Assembly: GCA_016218665.1 (NCBI GenBank)
Contig: JACRDI010000036.1
Location: forward strand, 1 to 64,000
Source of the DNA: Desulfovibrio sp.
GTDB lineage: Bacteria > Desulfobacterota > Desulfovibrionia > Desulfovibrionales > Desulfovibrionaceae
Direction: 5' to 3'
DNA: 64,000 nt
Position numbers and translations under genes: made by a program. The number at the start of each line of letters is the position of its first letter. The first letter of the stretch is position 1. Of this stretch, positions 41,806-51,900 are shown piece by piece. The notes under the pieces were generated by a model, which saw only the letters and a list, made by a program, of their open reading frames with translations, searched no databases and was not told the DNA's origin.

Positions 41806-42193
41806 AGTGCCGGCCGCGCGCGCCCGTAGGCTCGTGAAGGAGGCATGCCGGACGGACTCCCCCCATGGAAGCCACGCCAGGGACCAGGCGCCAGCGCGGC
41901 CCCCGCAGCGAAGACCGAAGCAGGCCGTGGCGCTCTTCGAGCAGCCGCCCTTCGGCCCCGGCGGGGAGGACAACGCCCAGGCTGTGCGGACAATGGCCGA
42001 AAGCCCGGAGCACCAGGACAGAGCGTCCCTCTCCCCTCCCGGCGGCGAGGCCTCTCTCTTCTCCCCCTGCACCCGGAGCGAAACGACGCCCTGTTCCTGG
42101 CCCAGCGGGCCGCGTCCCTGATCCGCCCCCCTGTTCCGCCGCCGCTCTTCCGCGTTTAGGACCGAACGCTTAGGACGGCGCCCAGGACCGCGC
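41806..42193. other. Convergent intergenic stretch
   Basis: 388 bases between the chemoreceptor terminator and the end of the ADP-ribosylglycohydrolase-like gene. GC-rich; open frames in several phases look like compositional artefacts. I see nothing functional. Confidence 0.4.
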
Positions 42194-43291
42194 CTAGGCC
42201 TGGGCCTGGGCCTGCCCCTGCGCCTGGGCCCCAAGGCTCCGGGCCAGCCCCAGCAGCTCCTCTGCGTCCTCAAGCCCCGCGAGGAAACGCTCGGGGATGC
42301 CTGCCAGGCCTGTCTGCGCGCCCACCAGGGCCCCGGCCAGCATGGCCCGCGCCATGTTCTGCCCGCCCCCGTTGATGGCGTGGAGCACAGCGGATTCGAA
42401 ATCGTCCCGGAACCTGGCGGCGAGATAATAGGCCGCTGGCAGCTGATGGTAGACGGCGCAGGGCATGCCGTACACCAGGGACACCTTCCAGGCGGGCTCG
42501 ATGCGTATGTCCGGATCGGCCGCGGCCAGCACCATATAGGACGGCGAAAGCAGGGCGTCCGGCGAGGAGAAGCGCCCTACGGGCGGCGGGCCGGGGTCGC
42601 CGGGCTGGGGCGGCTGCAGGTTGCCGCTCGTGATGGCGTGGAAGGGCAGCTCGCCCGTGTGCACCTGCTGCATGAGCTTCGCCGAGAGGTTCCGGTCCAG
42701 CGTGAAGCCCCGCACGAGCATGCCCAGCACCGCGCCGTAGGCCACGGTGAGGGAAACCACCAAGTCGTCCGTCTGGGTCAGGACGGTGTTTGAGCCCACG
42801 GTGGAGGCCAGCAGGCTGGGCTGGCGCGCGTAGCGCACGGCGATGGCCAGGGTGCGTTCGATGGCCTCGGTGTTGTCCGCGTTGCCGCCCGTCTGCCCCC
42901 AGGGCAGGCCCTGCCGCACGCGGCGGTGCCAGGCCTCGCGCATGGACTGGCTGGTGTACCCGCCGGGGCCGTTCATGGGGGTGCCGTCCAGCTGGGGGAA
43001 CAGCTCCTCGTCCATGCGCCGGCAGAAGTCCGCCTCGTCGTATCCGCCGCGCTCCACCAGCGAGCGCAGCGTCAGCCGGAGGATGTATCCCGCCTGGGAC
43101 AGCTGCCCGGCCTTGAGCCCGGCGTGGTAGCGCCCGGGCTTGGGATCGGTGTAGCCGTCGATCCAGTCGCCGTAGTCGCGGCGCAGTTCCCGCAGGCTGT
43201 AGTACCAGTGCGGGCCGACGCCAAGGGCGTCGCCCACGAAGGCCCCCATGATCGCCCCTGCCGCGCGGTCCTGAACATCCGTCTGGGACAT
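42194..43291 (-). CDS. ADP-ribosylglycohydrolase-fold protein with altered metal-binding motifs
   Basis: 365-aa protein related to ADP-ribosylglycohydrolase/dinitrogenase reductase-activating hydrolases: GAIMGAFVGDALGVGPHW opening, GGNADNTEAIERTLAIA middle and NGGGQNMARAMLAGALVGAQ near the C-terminus. Active family members bind two Mg ions through an early TDDT-like segment and a late G-G-D-T-D; here neither acid pair is evident (the late motif reads GGGQN). Hydrolase activity is therefore doubtful, although fold and length fit. ATG at 43291 with CGGAGGCGG upstream. C-terminal tail is a run of Gln/Ala (AQAQGQAQAQA). Divergent from the GH5 gene. Confidence 0.8.
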   Translation of the reverse strand: MSQTDVQDRAAGAIMGAFVGDALGVGPHWYYSLRELRRDYGDWIDGYTDPKPGRYHAGLKAGQLSQAGYILRLTLRSLVERGGYDEADFCRRMDEELFPQLDGTPMNGPGGYTSQSMREAWHRRVRQGLPWGQTGGNADNTEAIERTLAIAVRYARQPSLLASTVGSNTVLTQTDDLVVSLTVAYGAVLGMLVRGFTLDRNLSAKLMQQVHTGELPFHAITSGNLQPPQPGDPGPPPVGRFSSPDALLSPSYMVLAAADPDIRIEPAWKVSLVYGMPCAVYHQLPAAYYLAARFRDDFESAVLHAINGGGQNMARAMLAGALVGAQTGLAGIPERFLAGLEDAEELLGLARSLGAQAQGQAQAQA

Positions 43292-43504
43292 GTCCGCCTC
43301 CGGTGGCTCCTCGTTGAATGGACACGGCCGGGAACCGGCCGTCGGCTTCCGCATAGCACACGCGGGCAGGAAAAGACCAGGGGGCCGCTGCGCGGGCGCG
43401 TTCCTTCCGCACGCGCGATTGCCAATCCCAACCGGCTCGTATAATGGGATGAATGGGCGGACCTTCATCCATCGGCAAGGCCGGCCCGCTCCTGAAACAC
43501 GCCG

Positions 43505-44686
43505 ATGCGACTGCGAGACGCCACAATGACCGCCGCCCATACCTCCGTACAGATCGCCGCACAGGCCGCTCCGCACCCTGCCCTCTCCGCCCGCCCCAAG
43601 CACCTGCGCGGGGTGAACCTCGGCGGCTGGCTGGTGCTTGAGAAATGGATGGCCCCGAGCCTCTTCGAGGGCCTGGAGGCCACGGACGAGACCACCTGGT
43701 GCGCCGAACTGGGCGAAAAGGCCCCCGAGCGCCTGCGCGCCCACTGGAACAGCTTCATCACGCGCGAGGACTTCGCCTGGCTGGCCGGGGTGGGAGTCAA
43801 CGCCGTGCGCATCCCCGTGGGCCACTGGATCTTCGGCCCGCCCTACCCCTATCACGGAAAGTACGGCCGGAACCCGCACCCCTTCGTCACCGGCGGCATC
43901 GAGGTGCTGGACCGCGCCTTCGAGTGGGCGGCGGAGTTCGGCCTGTGGGTGCTGGTGGACCTGCACGCCGCGCCCGGCTGCCAGAACGGCTTCGACAACG
44001 GCGGCATCATGGGCGTGGTGGAATGGCACACCAAGGAGGAGTACATCGCCCACGCCGTGCACGTGCTGGGCAGGCTGGCCGAGCGCTACAAGAACGCGCC
44101 CGCGCTCTACGGCATAGAGCTTTTGAACGAACCCCGCTGGGACGTGCCCACGGAGATCCTCAAGGACTTCTCCCTGCGCGGGTACGCGGCCGTCCGCGCC
44201 CACTGCGGGCCTGAGCGCGCGGCCGTGGTCTTCCACGACGGCTTCCGCAGCCACCGCGAGTACCTGGGCTTCCTGCAGCCGCCGGAGCACGGGAACGTGG
44301 TCTTCGACATCCACCGCTACCAGTGCTTCAACCGCGAGGACCTGGACATGGACATCCACGGGCACCTGCGCAAGTCCGGGGTGGAGCTGGCCGAAGAGGA
44401 GCGCGAGATCCGCGCGGAGCTCAAGCTGCCGGCCATCGTGGGCGAGTGGAGCCTGGGGCTCAACCTCCAGGTGGTGTCCCTGTGGGCGGAGGGCCCCTAC
44501 GACCATGCGCTGACCGGCATGGAGGACTTCGAGCGCGACCTGTCCTACCGGGCCTACGCGGCGGCGCAGCTGCTCACCTACGAGCGCTACCACGGCTGGT
44601 TCTTCTGGAGCTACCGCACGGAGACCACGCCGGAGTGGTGCTTCCGCGAGTGCGTGGAGCGCGGCTGGCTGCCGGCGAAGTTCTAG
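43505..44686 (+). CDS. Glycoside hydrolase family 5-like beta-glucanase (exo-1,3-glucanase type)
   Basis: 393-aa enzyme without signal peptide. N-terminal RGVNLGGWLVLEKWM is typical of the GH5 exo-beta-1,3-glucanase group. Acid/base Glu in ELLNEPRW (about residue 209) and nucleophile Glu in VGEWSLG (about 314), plus an aromatic WFFWSYRTE before the end, support a working retaining glycosidase. Likely a cytosolic enzyme on a beta-glucan or glucoside; the precise substrate is unknown. Start either ATG 43505 or ATG 43526; neither has a strong ribosome site. Divergent from the ADP-ribosylglycohydrolase-like gene, convergent with the secretion cluster. Confidence 0.88.
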   Translation: MRLRDATMTAAHTSVQIAAQAAPHPALSARPKHLRGVNLGGWLVLEKWMAPSLFEGLEATDETTWCAELGEKAPERLRAHWNSFITREDFAWLAGVGVNAVRIPVGHWIFGPPYPYHGKYGRNPHPFVTGGIEVLDRAFEWAAEFGLWVLVDLHAAPGCQNGFDNGGIMGVVEWHTKEEYIAHAVHVLGRLAERYKNAPALYGIELLNEPRWDVPTEILKDFSLRGYAAVRAHCGPERAAVVFHDGFRSHREYLGFLQPPEHGNVVFDIHRYQCFNREDLDMDIHGHLRKSGVELAEEEREIRAELKLPAIVGEWSLGLNLQVVSLWAEGPYDHALTGMEDFERDLSYRAYAAAQLLTYERYHGWFFWSYRTETTPEWCFRECVERGWLPAKF

Positions 44687-44722
44687 GGCATCGGCGAGGG
44701 CGTCGGCGCGCCGGCCGCCCGG

Positions 44723-46537
44723 CTAGGCGTCCGCGTCGTCGTCCTCGCGCTGGCCGTTGCCGTTCTGGCCGCGCCGCAGGCCGAAAAGCACCTTGGGCTC
44801 GGCGATGCGGTTCAGGGTCAGGGTACGGCCGTGCAGGGCCGCCAGGTCGGGGTGGAAGCTGATGTTCAGCACGGTGGAGTGCGGCAGCTCGCGGTAGAGC
44901 ATCTCCATGATCTGCCGCTCGCCATCGGGGTCGAAGGCGTCCGTGGCTTCCTCAAGCACCACCCAGGCCGGGCGGTGCAGCAGCACCCGCACGAAGCACA
45001 GCTGCTGCTGCACGCGCTGGGGCAGCACCTGCTCCCAGCTGTCCTGCTCGTCCAGGCGCGGCGTCAGGCGGGAGAGGCCCACGGCCTCCAGGGCGCGCTG
45101 CACGTCGTCCCCGTTGCAGGCGCCGGGCTGCTGCGGATAGCACACCACCTCGCGCAGGGTGCCCTCGGGCAGGAAGGGCCGCTGCGGCACGAAGAACATC
45201 TCGCCCACGCCGGGCAGGCGCACGCTGCCCGTGCCCCAGGGCCACAGCCCGCCCAGCACCTTGAACAGGCTGCCGGTGACGCCGGGATCGCCGTTGATGA
45301 GCACGCGCTCGCCCCGGCGCACGTCCAGGTTCAGGCCCTCTATGAGCACGCGGCCCGAGGGCTCGGCGATGCACAGGTCCGTCACCTTAAGCCCGTTGCC
45401 CTCACGGCGCTCCACGGAGATGTGCGGCCCCTGCGGCTGCTTCTCCTTCCCGTCCAGTTCCAGCATGTCCTCGTGCAGCGAGAGCACGCGCTCGGCCGAG
45501 GCCCGGCAGCGGGCGATCTCGCCGATGTTGTCCACCGGCCAGGAGAGCGAGGCCGTGAGCTGCTGGAAGGCCTGTGCCGCCTGCATCAGCGCGCCCAGGG
45601 TCATGGCCCCGCTGATGTACTGGGGCGCGGCCACCAGGATGGGCAGGATGGGCAAAAGCGAGCCGTACGCCGTGCCGAAGGACACCAGCCCCAGATAGGC
45701 CAGGGACTGCCGGTTCCAGCGGCGCATGACGCGCTGGAAGCGCGACGTGGAGCCCGTGCGTTCCAGCCCCTCGCCCCGCATGAGGGCGATGGCCTCGCTG
45801 TGCTCGCGCACGCGGGAGAGGCCGAAGCGGAAGGTGGCCTCCGCGTTTTGCAGGTTGTTGGTGGTGCGCACCAGGGGGCGGCCCACCATCCAGCCGAAGC
45901 TGCTGCCCAGCCCGGCGTACAAAAAGGCCAGGGGCACCATGTACCCCGGCACGTGCACGTCGGTGCCGGGCACGTCTATCCCGCCGGACACGTTCCAGAG
46001 GATGTTCACGAACATGCCCAGGGTGAGCAGGCTGAAGGTGAGGGAGTGCGCCAGGGCGATGGAACTCTCGGTGACGATGCGGATGTCCTCGGCGATGCGC
46101 TGGTCCGGGTTGTCGTGGTCGCCGGGGAAGTAGTTCAGCCGGTAGTGACGCGCCTCGTCTATCCAGCGGCTGGTGAGGCGCTCGGTGAGCCAGGCCCGCC
46201 AGTCCACCTGCAGCCAGCGTTTCACCATCAGGTGCGCGGCGGTGACGGTGATGGAGATGGACAGGATGAGGCCGAAGATGGCCACCTGCACCAGCACCTT
46301 GCGCACGGAGTGCTGCTCAAGGGCGTCGTAGAGCCCGCGCTGCCAGTAGTTGCCCCACACCGAGAGCCCCACCTGGCCCATGGTCAAAAGCAGCAGCACC
46401 AGCGAGGCCGCGCGCACGCGGGCCTTGCGCTCGCAGTTCCAATAGGGCCCCACCAGGCGCAGCACCTGGCGCAAAAAATTCTGGCGCGGGGCGGGCGCCT
46501 TGTCCTCGGATTCTGTCTTCTGCGCTGTCTCGCTCAC
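44723..46537 (-). CDS. SbmA/YddA-type ABC transporter homologue with degenerate ATPase domain
   Basis: 604-aa half-transporter: N-terminal membrane domain of the ABCD/YddA/SbmA group (SVWGNYWQRGLYDALEQ, WRAWLTERLTSRWIDEARHYRL, DNPDQRIAEDI) with about five to six helices, then a nucleotide-binding domain. That domain has lost its signatures: Walker A (about 414-421) reads GDPGVTGS without the Lys, the LSGGE-type signature reads LPQRVQQQ (about 500), and Walker B has LEEA instead of LDEA. GLWPWGTG after Walker A is retained, proving ancestry. It is unlikely to hydrolyse ATP normally. Last gene of the type VI cluster; its start lies 230 bases after the DUF4150 stop, so the link may be loose. Confidence 0.87.
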   Translation of the reverse strand: MSETAQKTESEDKAPAPRQNFLRQVLRLVGPYWNCERKARVRAASLVLLLLTMGQVGLSVWGNYWQRGLYDALEQHSVRKVLVQVAIFGLILSISITVTAAHLMVKRWLQVDWRAWLTERLTSRWIDEARHYRLNYFPGDHDNPDQRIAEDIRIVTESSIALAHSLTFSLLTLGMFVNILWNVSGGIDVPGTDVHVPGYMVPLAFLYAGLGSSFGWMVGRPLVRTTNNLQNAEATFRFGLSRVREHSEAIALMRGEGLERTGSTSRFQRVMRRWNRQSLAYLGLVSFGTAYGSLLPILPILVAAPQYISGAMTLGALMQAAQAFQQLTASLSWPVDNIGEIARCRASAERVLSLHEDMLELDGKEKQPQGPHISVERREGNGLKVTDLCIAEPSGRVLIEGLNLDVRRGERVLINGDPGVTGSLFKVLGGLWPWGTGSVRLPGVGEMFFVPQRPFLPEGTLREVVCYPQQPGACNGDDVQRALEAVGLSRLTPRLDEQDSWEQVLPQRVQQQLCFVRVLLHRPAWVVLEEATDAFDPDGERQIMEMLYRELPHSTVLNISFHPDLAALHGRTLTLNRIAEPKVLFGLRRGQNGNGQREDDDADA

Positions 46538-46765
46538 GTGATGAAGCTCCGCCTCCGGCCGGTGGCCGCGCTCTGGGCGCAGGGCCTGCCGCCGTCTCCT
46601 GAATAACAGGAAAGCCAGCCCAAGCTCAAGGGGAAGCTCAGGACGGGCCGCGACGGAAACGCGGCGGAAGGACTTGCGTCCGCGCGCGCTCCGCCCGGTC
46701 CCACGGAGAGCTGGTCCAGGGCGGCCAGGTTCACCGCCGCATGGCGACTCCGGGACAAGCCCTCA

Positions 46766-47173
46766 TCAGCCCAGGGTGAGCACCGTGAACTGGCTGGGCA
46801 CGATGCTCATGCCCGGCGCGTTGGGCAGAAGCCCCAGGGCGTTCTGCCCGGTGACGGACGTGAGCCGCTGGGCCGGGGGACCGTCCACGAAGATGGTGAA
46901 GCAGCCCAGGAGGTACTCGGCCTCGCCCGCCTCCAGGTGGGAGACCACGCCAAGCAGCACGCCCGGCTGGTCGCCCACGCTCACCAGCCCCTCGGAGAGC
47001 TGGTTCAGGGCGGGCATGCAGTCCACCAGGATGTTGTAGGCCGCCGGGGCCGAGGTGACGGAAAAGGCCATGTCCGGATAGGGCACGGGCACGGGCACCA
47101 CCACCGGCGTCAGGCAGACGTCGGGGAAGCCCAGGTCCATGCCGCAGCCCATGTTCAGCTGGAACATACGCAT
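46766..47173 (-). CDS. DUF4150/PAAR-like type VI spike tip protein
   Basis: 135-aa protein with the PAAR-like DUF4150 pattern: FQLNMGCGMDLGFPDVCLTPVVVPVPVPYPDMA and later NAPGMSIVPSQFTVLTLG. Such proteins sharpen the VgrG spike and often carry a toxin on the same chain; here no toxin domain follows, so cargo must be separate. Cys residues near the N-terminus could bind zinc as in PAAR. Directly downstream of DUF3540 and in the same operon. Confidence 0.88.
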   Translation of the reverse strand: MRMFQLNMGCGMDLGFPDVCLTPVVVPVPVPYPDMAFSVTSAPAAYNILVDCMPALNQLSEGLVSVGDQPGVLLGVVSHLEAGEAEYLLGCFTIFVDGPPAQRLTSVTGQNALGLLPNAPGMSIVPSQFTVLTLG

Positions 47174-47195
47174 CTCCTCCCTTGAGGCCCCTGGG

Positions 47196-47897
47196 CTAGC
47201 CCAGGTGCACTTCCTGGCCGTCGGCCTTCACGAACTCCTCGGCCTGCACGTAGGTCACCCGGCCGTGCAAAAGCGCCGTGTCCCTGGCCAGGGTGCGCAC
47301 ACTGCCGGCCTGGGTCTCGTCCAGATCCTCCACGCGGCGGAAGCTGTCGCCCAGGCGCTGGGTCCAGGTGCCGGCCTGGGTGTCACGCTCGGCGGCGGTC
47401 TCGGTGAAGCGCCTGGTGACGAGCTCCAGGGCCTTGCCCACCAGCGAGAAGGCCTCGGCCAGCCAGCGCACGCTGCCGGCCGTGAAGGTCATGCTCCCGG
47501 CCGAGGCCGAAAGCTCCGCCGGGGTGGACAGGCTGATGCCCTGCGCGGCCTCGATCTGCACCTGCCCGCCGGGCGCGGAGATGAGCGCCCCGGACGGCAG
47601 GTCGAGCCGGGCCGGAGATTCCGCCTCGGCCCGCTCCAGCACGGCCAGCACGTAGGCCGCGCCCCGCGTTTCGGACGAGGCCTCGGGCAGGGCCACCAGG
47701 GCCAGGTCGCCCATTTCCGGCCGCAGCAGGCAGCTGGCGGCCACCCGGCAGGACAGCGCGCCCAGGGAGGTCTCGGCCACGGCGAAGCCCTCGCCCGCGG
47801 CCAGCACGCGGCAGCGCTCCATGCGCATTCCCGGCAGTCCGGCCATGCCTTCGCGCCCGGCCTGTTCCTCCCGCTTCAGTTCGATGACGGTGCCCAT
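47196..47897 (-). CDS. DUF3540 type VI accessory protein
   Basis: 233-aa protein. A beta-rich middle (LGALSCRVAASCLLRPEMGDLALVAL; LPSGALISAPGGQVQIEAAQGISL) resembles the OB-fold/gp5-like beta region of VgrG. It is followed by a helical C-terminus (EAFSLVGKALELVTRRFTE). DUF3540 proteins are found beside DUF4150 and DUF2169 genes in type VI clusters and are thought to act in spike assembly or effector loading. No catalytic motif. Confidence 0.85.
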   Translation of the reverse strand: MGTVIELKREEQAGREGMAGLPGMRMERCRVLAAGEGFAVAETSLGALSCRVAASCLLRPEMGDLALVALPEASSETRGAAYVLAVLERAEAESPARLDLPSGALISAPGGQVQIEAAQGISLSTPAELSASAGSMTFTAGSVRWLAEAFSLVGKALELVTRRFTETAAERDTQAGTWTQRLGDSFRRVEDLDETQAGSVRTLARDTALLHGRVTYVQAEEFVKADGQEVHLG

Positions 47898-47918
47898 ATG
47901 TCTGTCTCCTTGCGCGGG

Positions 47919-48995
47919 CTATGCCGGCGCCTTGAAATTCTCGGCAGCGGCCATGTCGGCGTCCGGGCCGCGCAGCCAGGCCTTGTTCGCGCCCTCGAAG
48001 CGGGCGTCCTTGTCCTTCACGCCGTGCATGCAGGCCAGGAACAGGCTGGCCCGGCTGAAGTCCGAGCCGGTGAGGTCGGCGTGGCTCATGTCGCAGTTGT
48101 AGCAGTCGCTGTCCATGAAGGCGGCGTTGACTATCTTGGCCTTCTCGAAGCGCGCGCCCTGGAACTTCGCCGTGCGGAAGTCCGACTCCGAGAGGTCGGC
48201 CTCGCCGAAGTAGGCCAGGGCGAAGTCCGCCCCGCGCCCCTGGGCGTGCCTGAGCTTGGCCCCGGCGAACATGCACTTCTGGGCGATGGTCTTCTCCAGC
48301 TTCGCGCCTTCCATGACCGCGCCCTGGAACACGCAGGTGGACACGTCCGCCCCGGTGAAGTCCGCCCCGGAAAGCTCGGCCCCGGCGAAGTTCACCGAGC
48401 GGAACTTCTGGCCGCTGAAGTCGTGCCCGGCCAGCTTTGCGGCCGAGAGGTTCACGTGGTCGAACTCCGCCCCGCGCAGGAGCGAGCCCTTCATGTCGGC
48501 CTTGCGGAAGGTCACGCGCTCAAGCCGCGCGCCGGAGAAGTCCGCCCCGGCGCACGCGGCCTCCATGCACGCGGTCTTGAGGAAGTTCGCCCCGTGGAAG
48601 CGCGCGCCGGTCAGGTCCGTCTTGTCCAGGAAGCACCAGTGCACGCGCACGTCCTCGAAGTCCGCCCCGGCGAGGCAGGAGCCCGACAGGTGGCAGCGCA
48701 GAAGAAAGGCCCCCGCGAACACCGCGCCGGAGAGGTCCAGCCGCCGCAGGAACATGTCGGTGAAGGTGCAGCCCGCAAAGCGCGCGCCCCTGAGGCTGCA
48801 GTCCTTGAACCCGGTCTTGGCCAGCTTCTGGCCGGAGAAGTCGGCCCGGTCCAGCACGCAGTTGTGGAACCGCGCCAGATGCAGGTCCAGGCCGGTCATG
48901 TCCAGGCCGGAGAGATCCGCGTCCTCCACGGTCCTGTTGGCGCGGATGGCCTCCTGCACCTCGGCCGTGCTCATGCGAATGCGTTCGGCGCTCAT
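47919..48995 (-). CDS. Pentapeptide-repeat protein of the type VI cluster
   Basis: 358-aa protein consisting almost entirely of A(D/N)LXX pentapeptide repeats from about residue 25 to 345 (DADLSGLDMTGLDLHLARF...), predicted to form a long right-handed quadrilateral beta-helix. Such rods mimic DNA or serve as scaffolds; in this context they probably connect effector and spike. It overlaps the DUF2169 gene by four bases (ATGA), so the two are made together, and the two proteins share the same repeat type. Confidence 0.9.
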   Translation of the reverse strand: MSAERIRMSTAEVQEAIRANRTVEDADLSGLDMTGLDLHLARFHNCVLDRADFSGQKLAKTGFKDCSLRGARFAGCTFTDMFLRRLDLSGAVFAGAFLLRCHLSGSCLAGADFEDVRVHWCFLDKTDLTGARFHGANFLKTACMEAACAGADFSGARLERVTFRKADMKGSLLRGAEFDHVNLSAAKLAGHDFSGQKFRSVNFAGAELSGADFTGADVSTCVFQGAVMEGAKLEKTIAQKCMFAGAKLRHAQGRGADFALAYFGEADLSESDFRTAKFQGARFEKAKIVNAAFMDSDCYNCDMSHADLTGSDFSRASLFLACMHGVKDKDARFEGANKAWLRGPDADMAAAENFKAPA

Positions 48996-51900
48996 ATGAT
49001 CAACCCCTCGGCGCGCATGCCTTGCTCATGGCCGTCGATGAGGCTCCGCTTGAGATTCGCGCCCTCCATGCGGGTCTCCCCGAACACGGCCTTGAAGAAG
49101 TCCACGGCGTAGCAGTTGGCCCCGCGCATGTCGGCCTGCACCAGCCGGGCCTTGCGCATGGAGGCCATGAACAGGTCGGCGAAGTGAAGCGTGGCCGCCT
49201 CCAGGTCGGTCTTGAGGAAACGGCAGCGCCGCAGGCGCACCTTGGCCAGGTTGGCGCGGGTCATGTCGCAGGAGTCGAAGATGGTGCGCTCCAGCTCCGA
49301 GCCCTGGAGGTCCGCCCCGGCGAGGTTGGCCTTGCGGCAGTAGCCCTGCTTCCAGACCACCGCGCCCAGGTTCAGGCCGGGGAATTGCGAGTCGTGGGAG
49401 ATGCGGAACTTGAACAGCTCCGAGCCCGCGAAGCTGACCTTCTCGCCCGCGCAGGTGTGCAGCAAGAGCGCGTCGGTGGTGATGCCCCGGAAGGAGGCCT
49501 TGTCCAGCCCGGCCTTCTTGAACACGCACTTCTCGAAGCGCGCGCCGTCGGCCGTCAGCCCCGTGGCGTCGCCATCGGAGAAGACGGACAGGGCCAGCCG
49601 CGCATTGGTGAGCTTGAGCCCGGCCAGGGCGCTGTGCTGCACCACGGCCTGCTTGAGGTCGCACTCGGAAAGGTCGGCCTCCTTGAGGCTGGACTTCTGG
49701 ATGATGGTCATCTCGCCCACGGCGCCGCGCAGATTGGCCTTGTCCAGCAGGCTTTCCTTGAGCACCGTGCGGTGCAGGCTCGCGCCGGACACATCGGCGC
49801 CGGTGAAGTCGCAGCCCTGGATCATGGCCTCGTCCAAGCGCGCGCCCGCGAGCTTGGTCCCCTTGAACAGGCACTTGCTGATGCGCGCCTTGGAGAAGTC
49901 GATCCCGGACAGATCCTGGCCGGAGAAGTCCAGGTCCTTGATGGTTGCCCCGGTGACATCGGCCCCGGCCTGGCCCTTGGCCGCGGCCAGCACCAGCTCA
50001 GGTTTCTGGGGCCTCAGCTTGGCGGGGTCCAGACCGGCCTTGGCAAGGGCCTGGGCGTGCTCCGGCAGCAGCTGGAAGGCCTTGAGCGCAGCCTTGCCCT
50101 CGGCCTTCTGGGCGTCGAGCTGGGGGCCGGTGGCGCGCAGCTTGGCCGCAAGCCCGTTGAGCTTGGCCTCGGCTTCCGGCGTCAGGGAGCCCATCTTGCC
50201 CATCTTGTCGCGGATGGCCTCGGCCTTGTCCGCGGAGAGGTTCATCAGCTCGGTCATGCTGGGCTGGCCGGACAGCGCAGACGGCTGCGCCGGCGGGGCG
50301 ACGAAGCCCTCCTTGGCCATGCGGGCCGTGGCCGCCGCCGCGCGTTCCTTCGCGGCATCCACGTAGGGGGCGAACTTCGCCTCCTTGGCGGCCTCGGCAT
50401 CGGCCACCCCGCCCTGGATAAGGTCGATGATGGAGGCGGCGGAAAGGATGTCCTCCAGCTTCTTGGCCCCGGGCTTCTTGGGCGCGCCGGGGGCGTCGAA
50501 GATGAGGCTGTGTTCCTGGGCCTTGTCCGGCGGCAGCTGCTCCACGATGGCCTGGCGCACGTCCTGGCCCTTTTTGTGCGCGTGGAAAACGTCCTTCGCC
50601 TCCGGCAGGCGGGCGAAGCGGCAGCCCGGCAGGGCCTTCTCGAAATCCGCCTCCTTTCCCGCCCAGGGGCCGGCCTCCGGCCAGAGCGCCACGGCCTGCG
50701 CGCCCTGTTTGAGCGCCTCGGCCGCCTGCTTGGCCAGGGGCGCGCCGGGCGCGGCGCACACGGCCACGTGGGCGAAGTCCCCGGCCTCCTGTTCGATGAA
50801 CGCGGCGGAAAGCTCGTCGCCCACGATGGCCACCACGCCCTGCTCGCTGGCCGCTTCCAAAAACAGAGGCTCGTCGCGGGAGCCGAGCACAAGCACGTCC
50901 GAAGCCGGGTCATCCAGCGCGCCACCCTGGGCGCTTGGGCGCACCAGCAGGCGGTCCAGCTTCGCCCCGGAGAAGCCCGGCAGCACGAGCCCGGCAGGAA
51001 TGCGGAAGGTCTCCTGCCCCGGTTGCGGCTTCACGCCCCAGTCCGCTGCACGCTCCTCGCGCGCTTCCGGGTTCCAGGCCAGCCAGCGGCGCTTCACCGT
51101 GCCGCGTTCGATGCCCAGGGTGGACAGTTCGCGCATGCGTTCCTGGTCGATGTCGAGCCCCACCCGCCACGAGACCACGAGGGGGAAGCCCATGGCGTGG
51201 AAGGGCGGCTCGCCCGGCTTTTCCAGCAGCTTCTCCAGGTCGCCCTTGTCCTTCAGGTCGGCCATGAGCCGCATCTGCGGGCGCTTGAGCATGCCGCGCG
51301 CCTGCTCCAGCATCTCGGCCTTGCGCTGCTCCATGGCCTGGGCCCTCTGGAGCATGGCGTCCAGTCGGGCCTCCATCTTGTCGGCCTGGGCCCGGGCGCG
51401 GGGGAACGCCCCAAGGTCCGTCGCCGCCAGGTGCCCGAAGCGCTGGTGCACGTCCGTGGTGCTGGCCTCCACAGAGTCTATGGTGGCGCGTATGTCCTTC
51501 AGCCTGGCCCGCATGGCCCGGTCCACATCCTGGGGGCTCATGACCATGGCCGGGGCCTGGCCCTGGCTGCGCGCCTGGCGCTCCTTGAGTTCCTTGGGCA
51601 GGTTGAGCACGCGCTTGGCCCCGGCGGCCATCTTGCGCTGAAAGTCCAGTTGCATGGCCGGGTCAAAGGGCACGGAAAGGTCGGCCTTCTTGAGCTGGAG
51701 GTCGCGGTAGTGCTCGATGGCCCTGGGTTCGGAATACCTGGGCTCGTCGGCCACGAAGAGCCGCCCGAGGTCCGCGTATTCGTCATCGACGCAAGCCGCC
51801 ATGCCGCGCCAGAGGATGACCCCGCGCAAAATCTCCGGGAAGAGCCAGAGGGTCTCGGGCTTGAGGCCCACTTCCTCGAAGCTGGCCCTGGCCAGATCCT

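Noticed and set aside
48020-50000. Periodic DNA repeats in the two pentapeptide genes
   Set aside because: The periodicity follows the protein repeat (A(D/N)LXX) and is degenerate at DNA level; not a CRISPR or mobile repeat.
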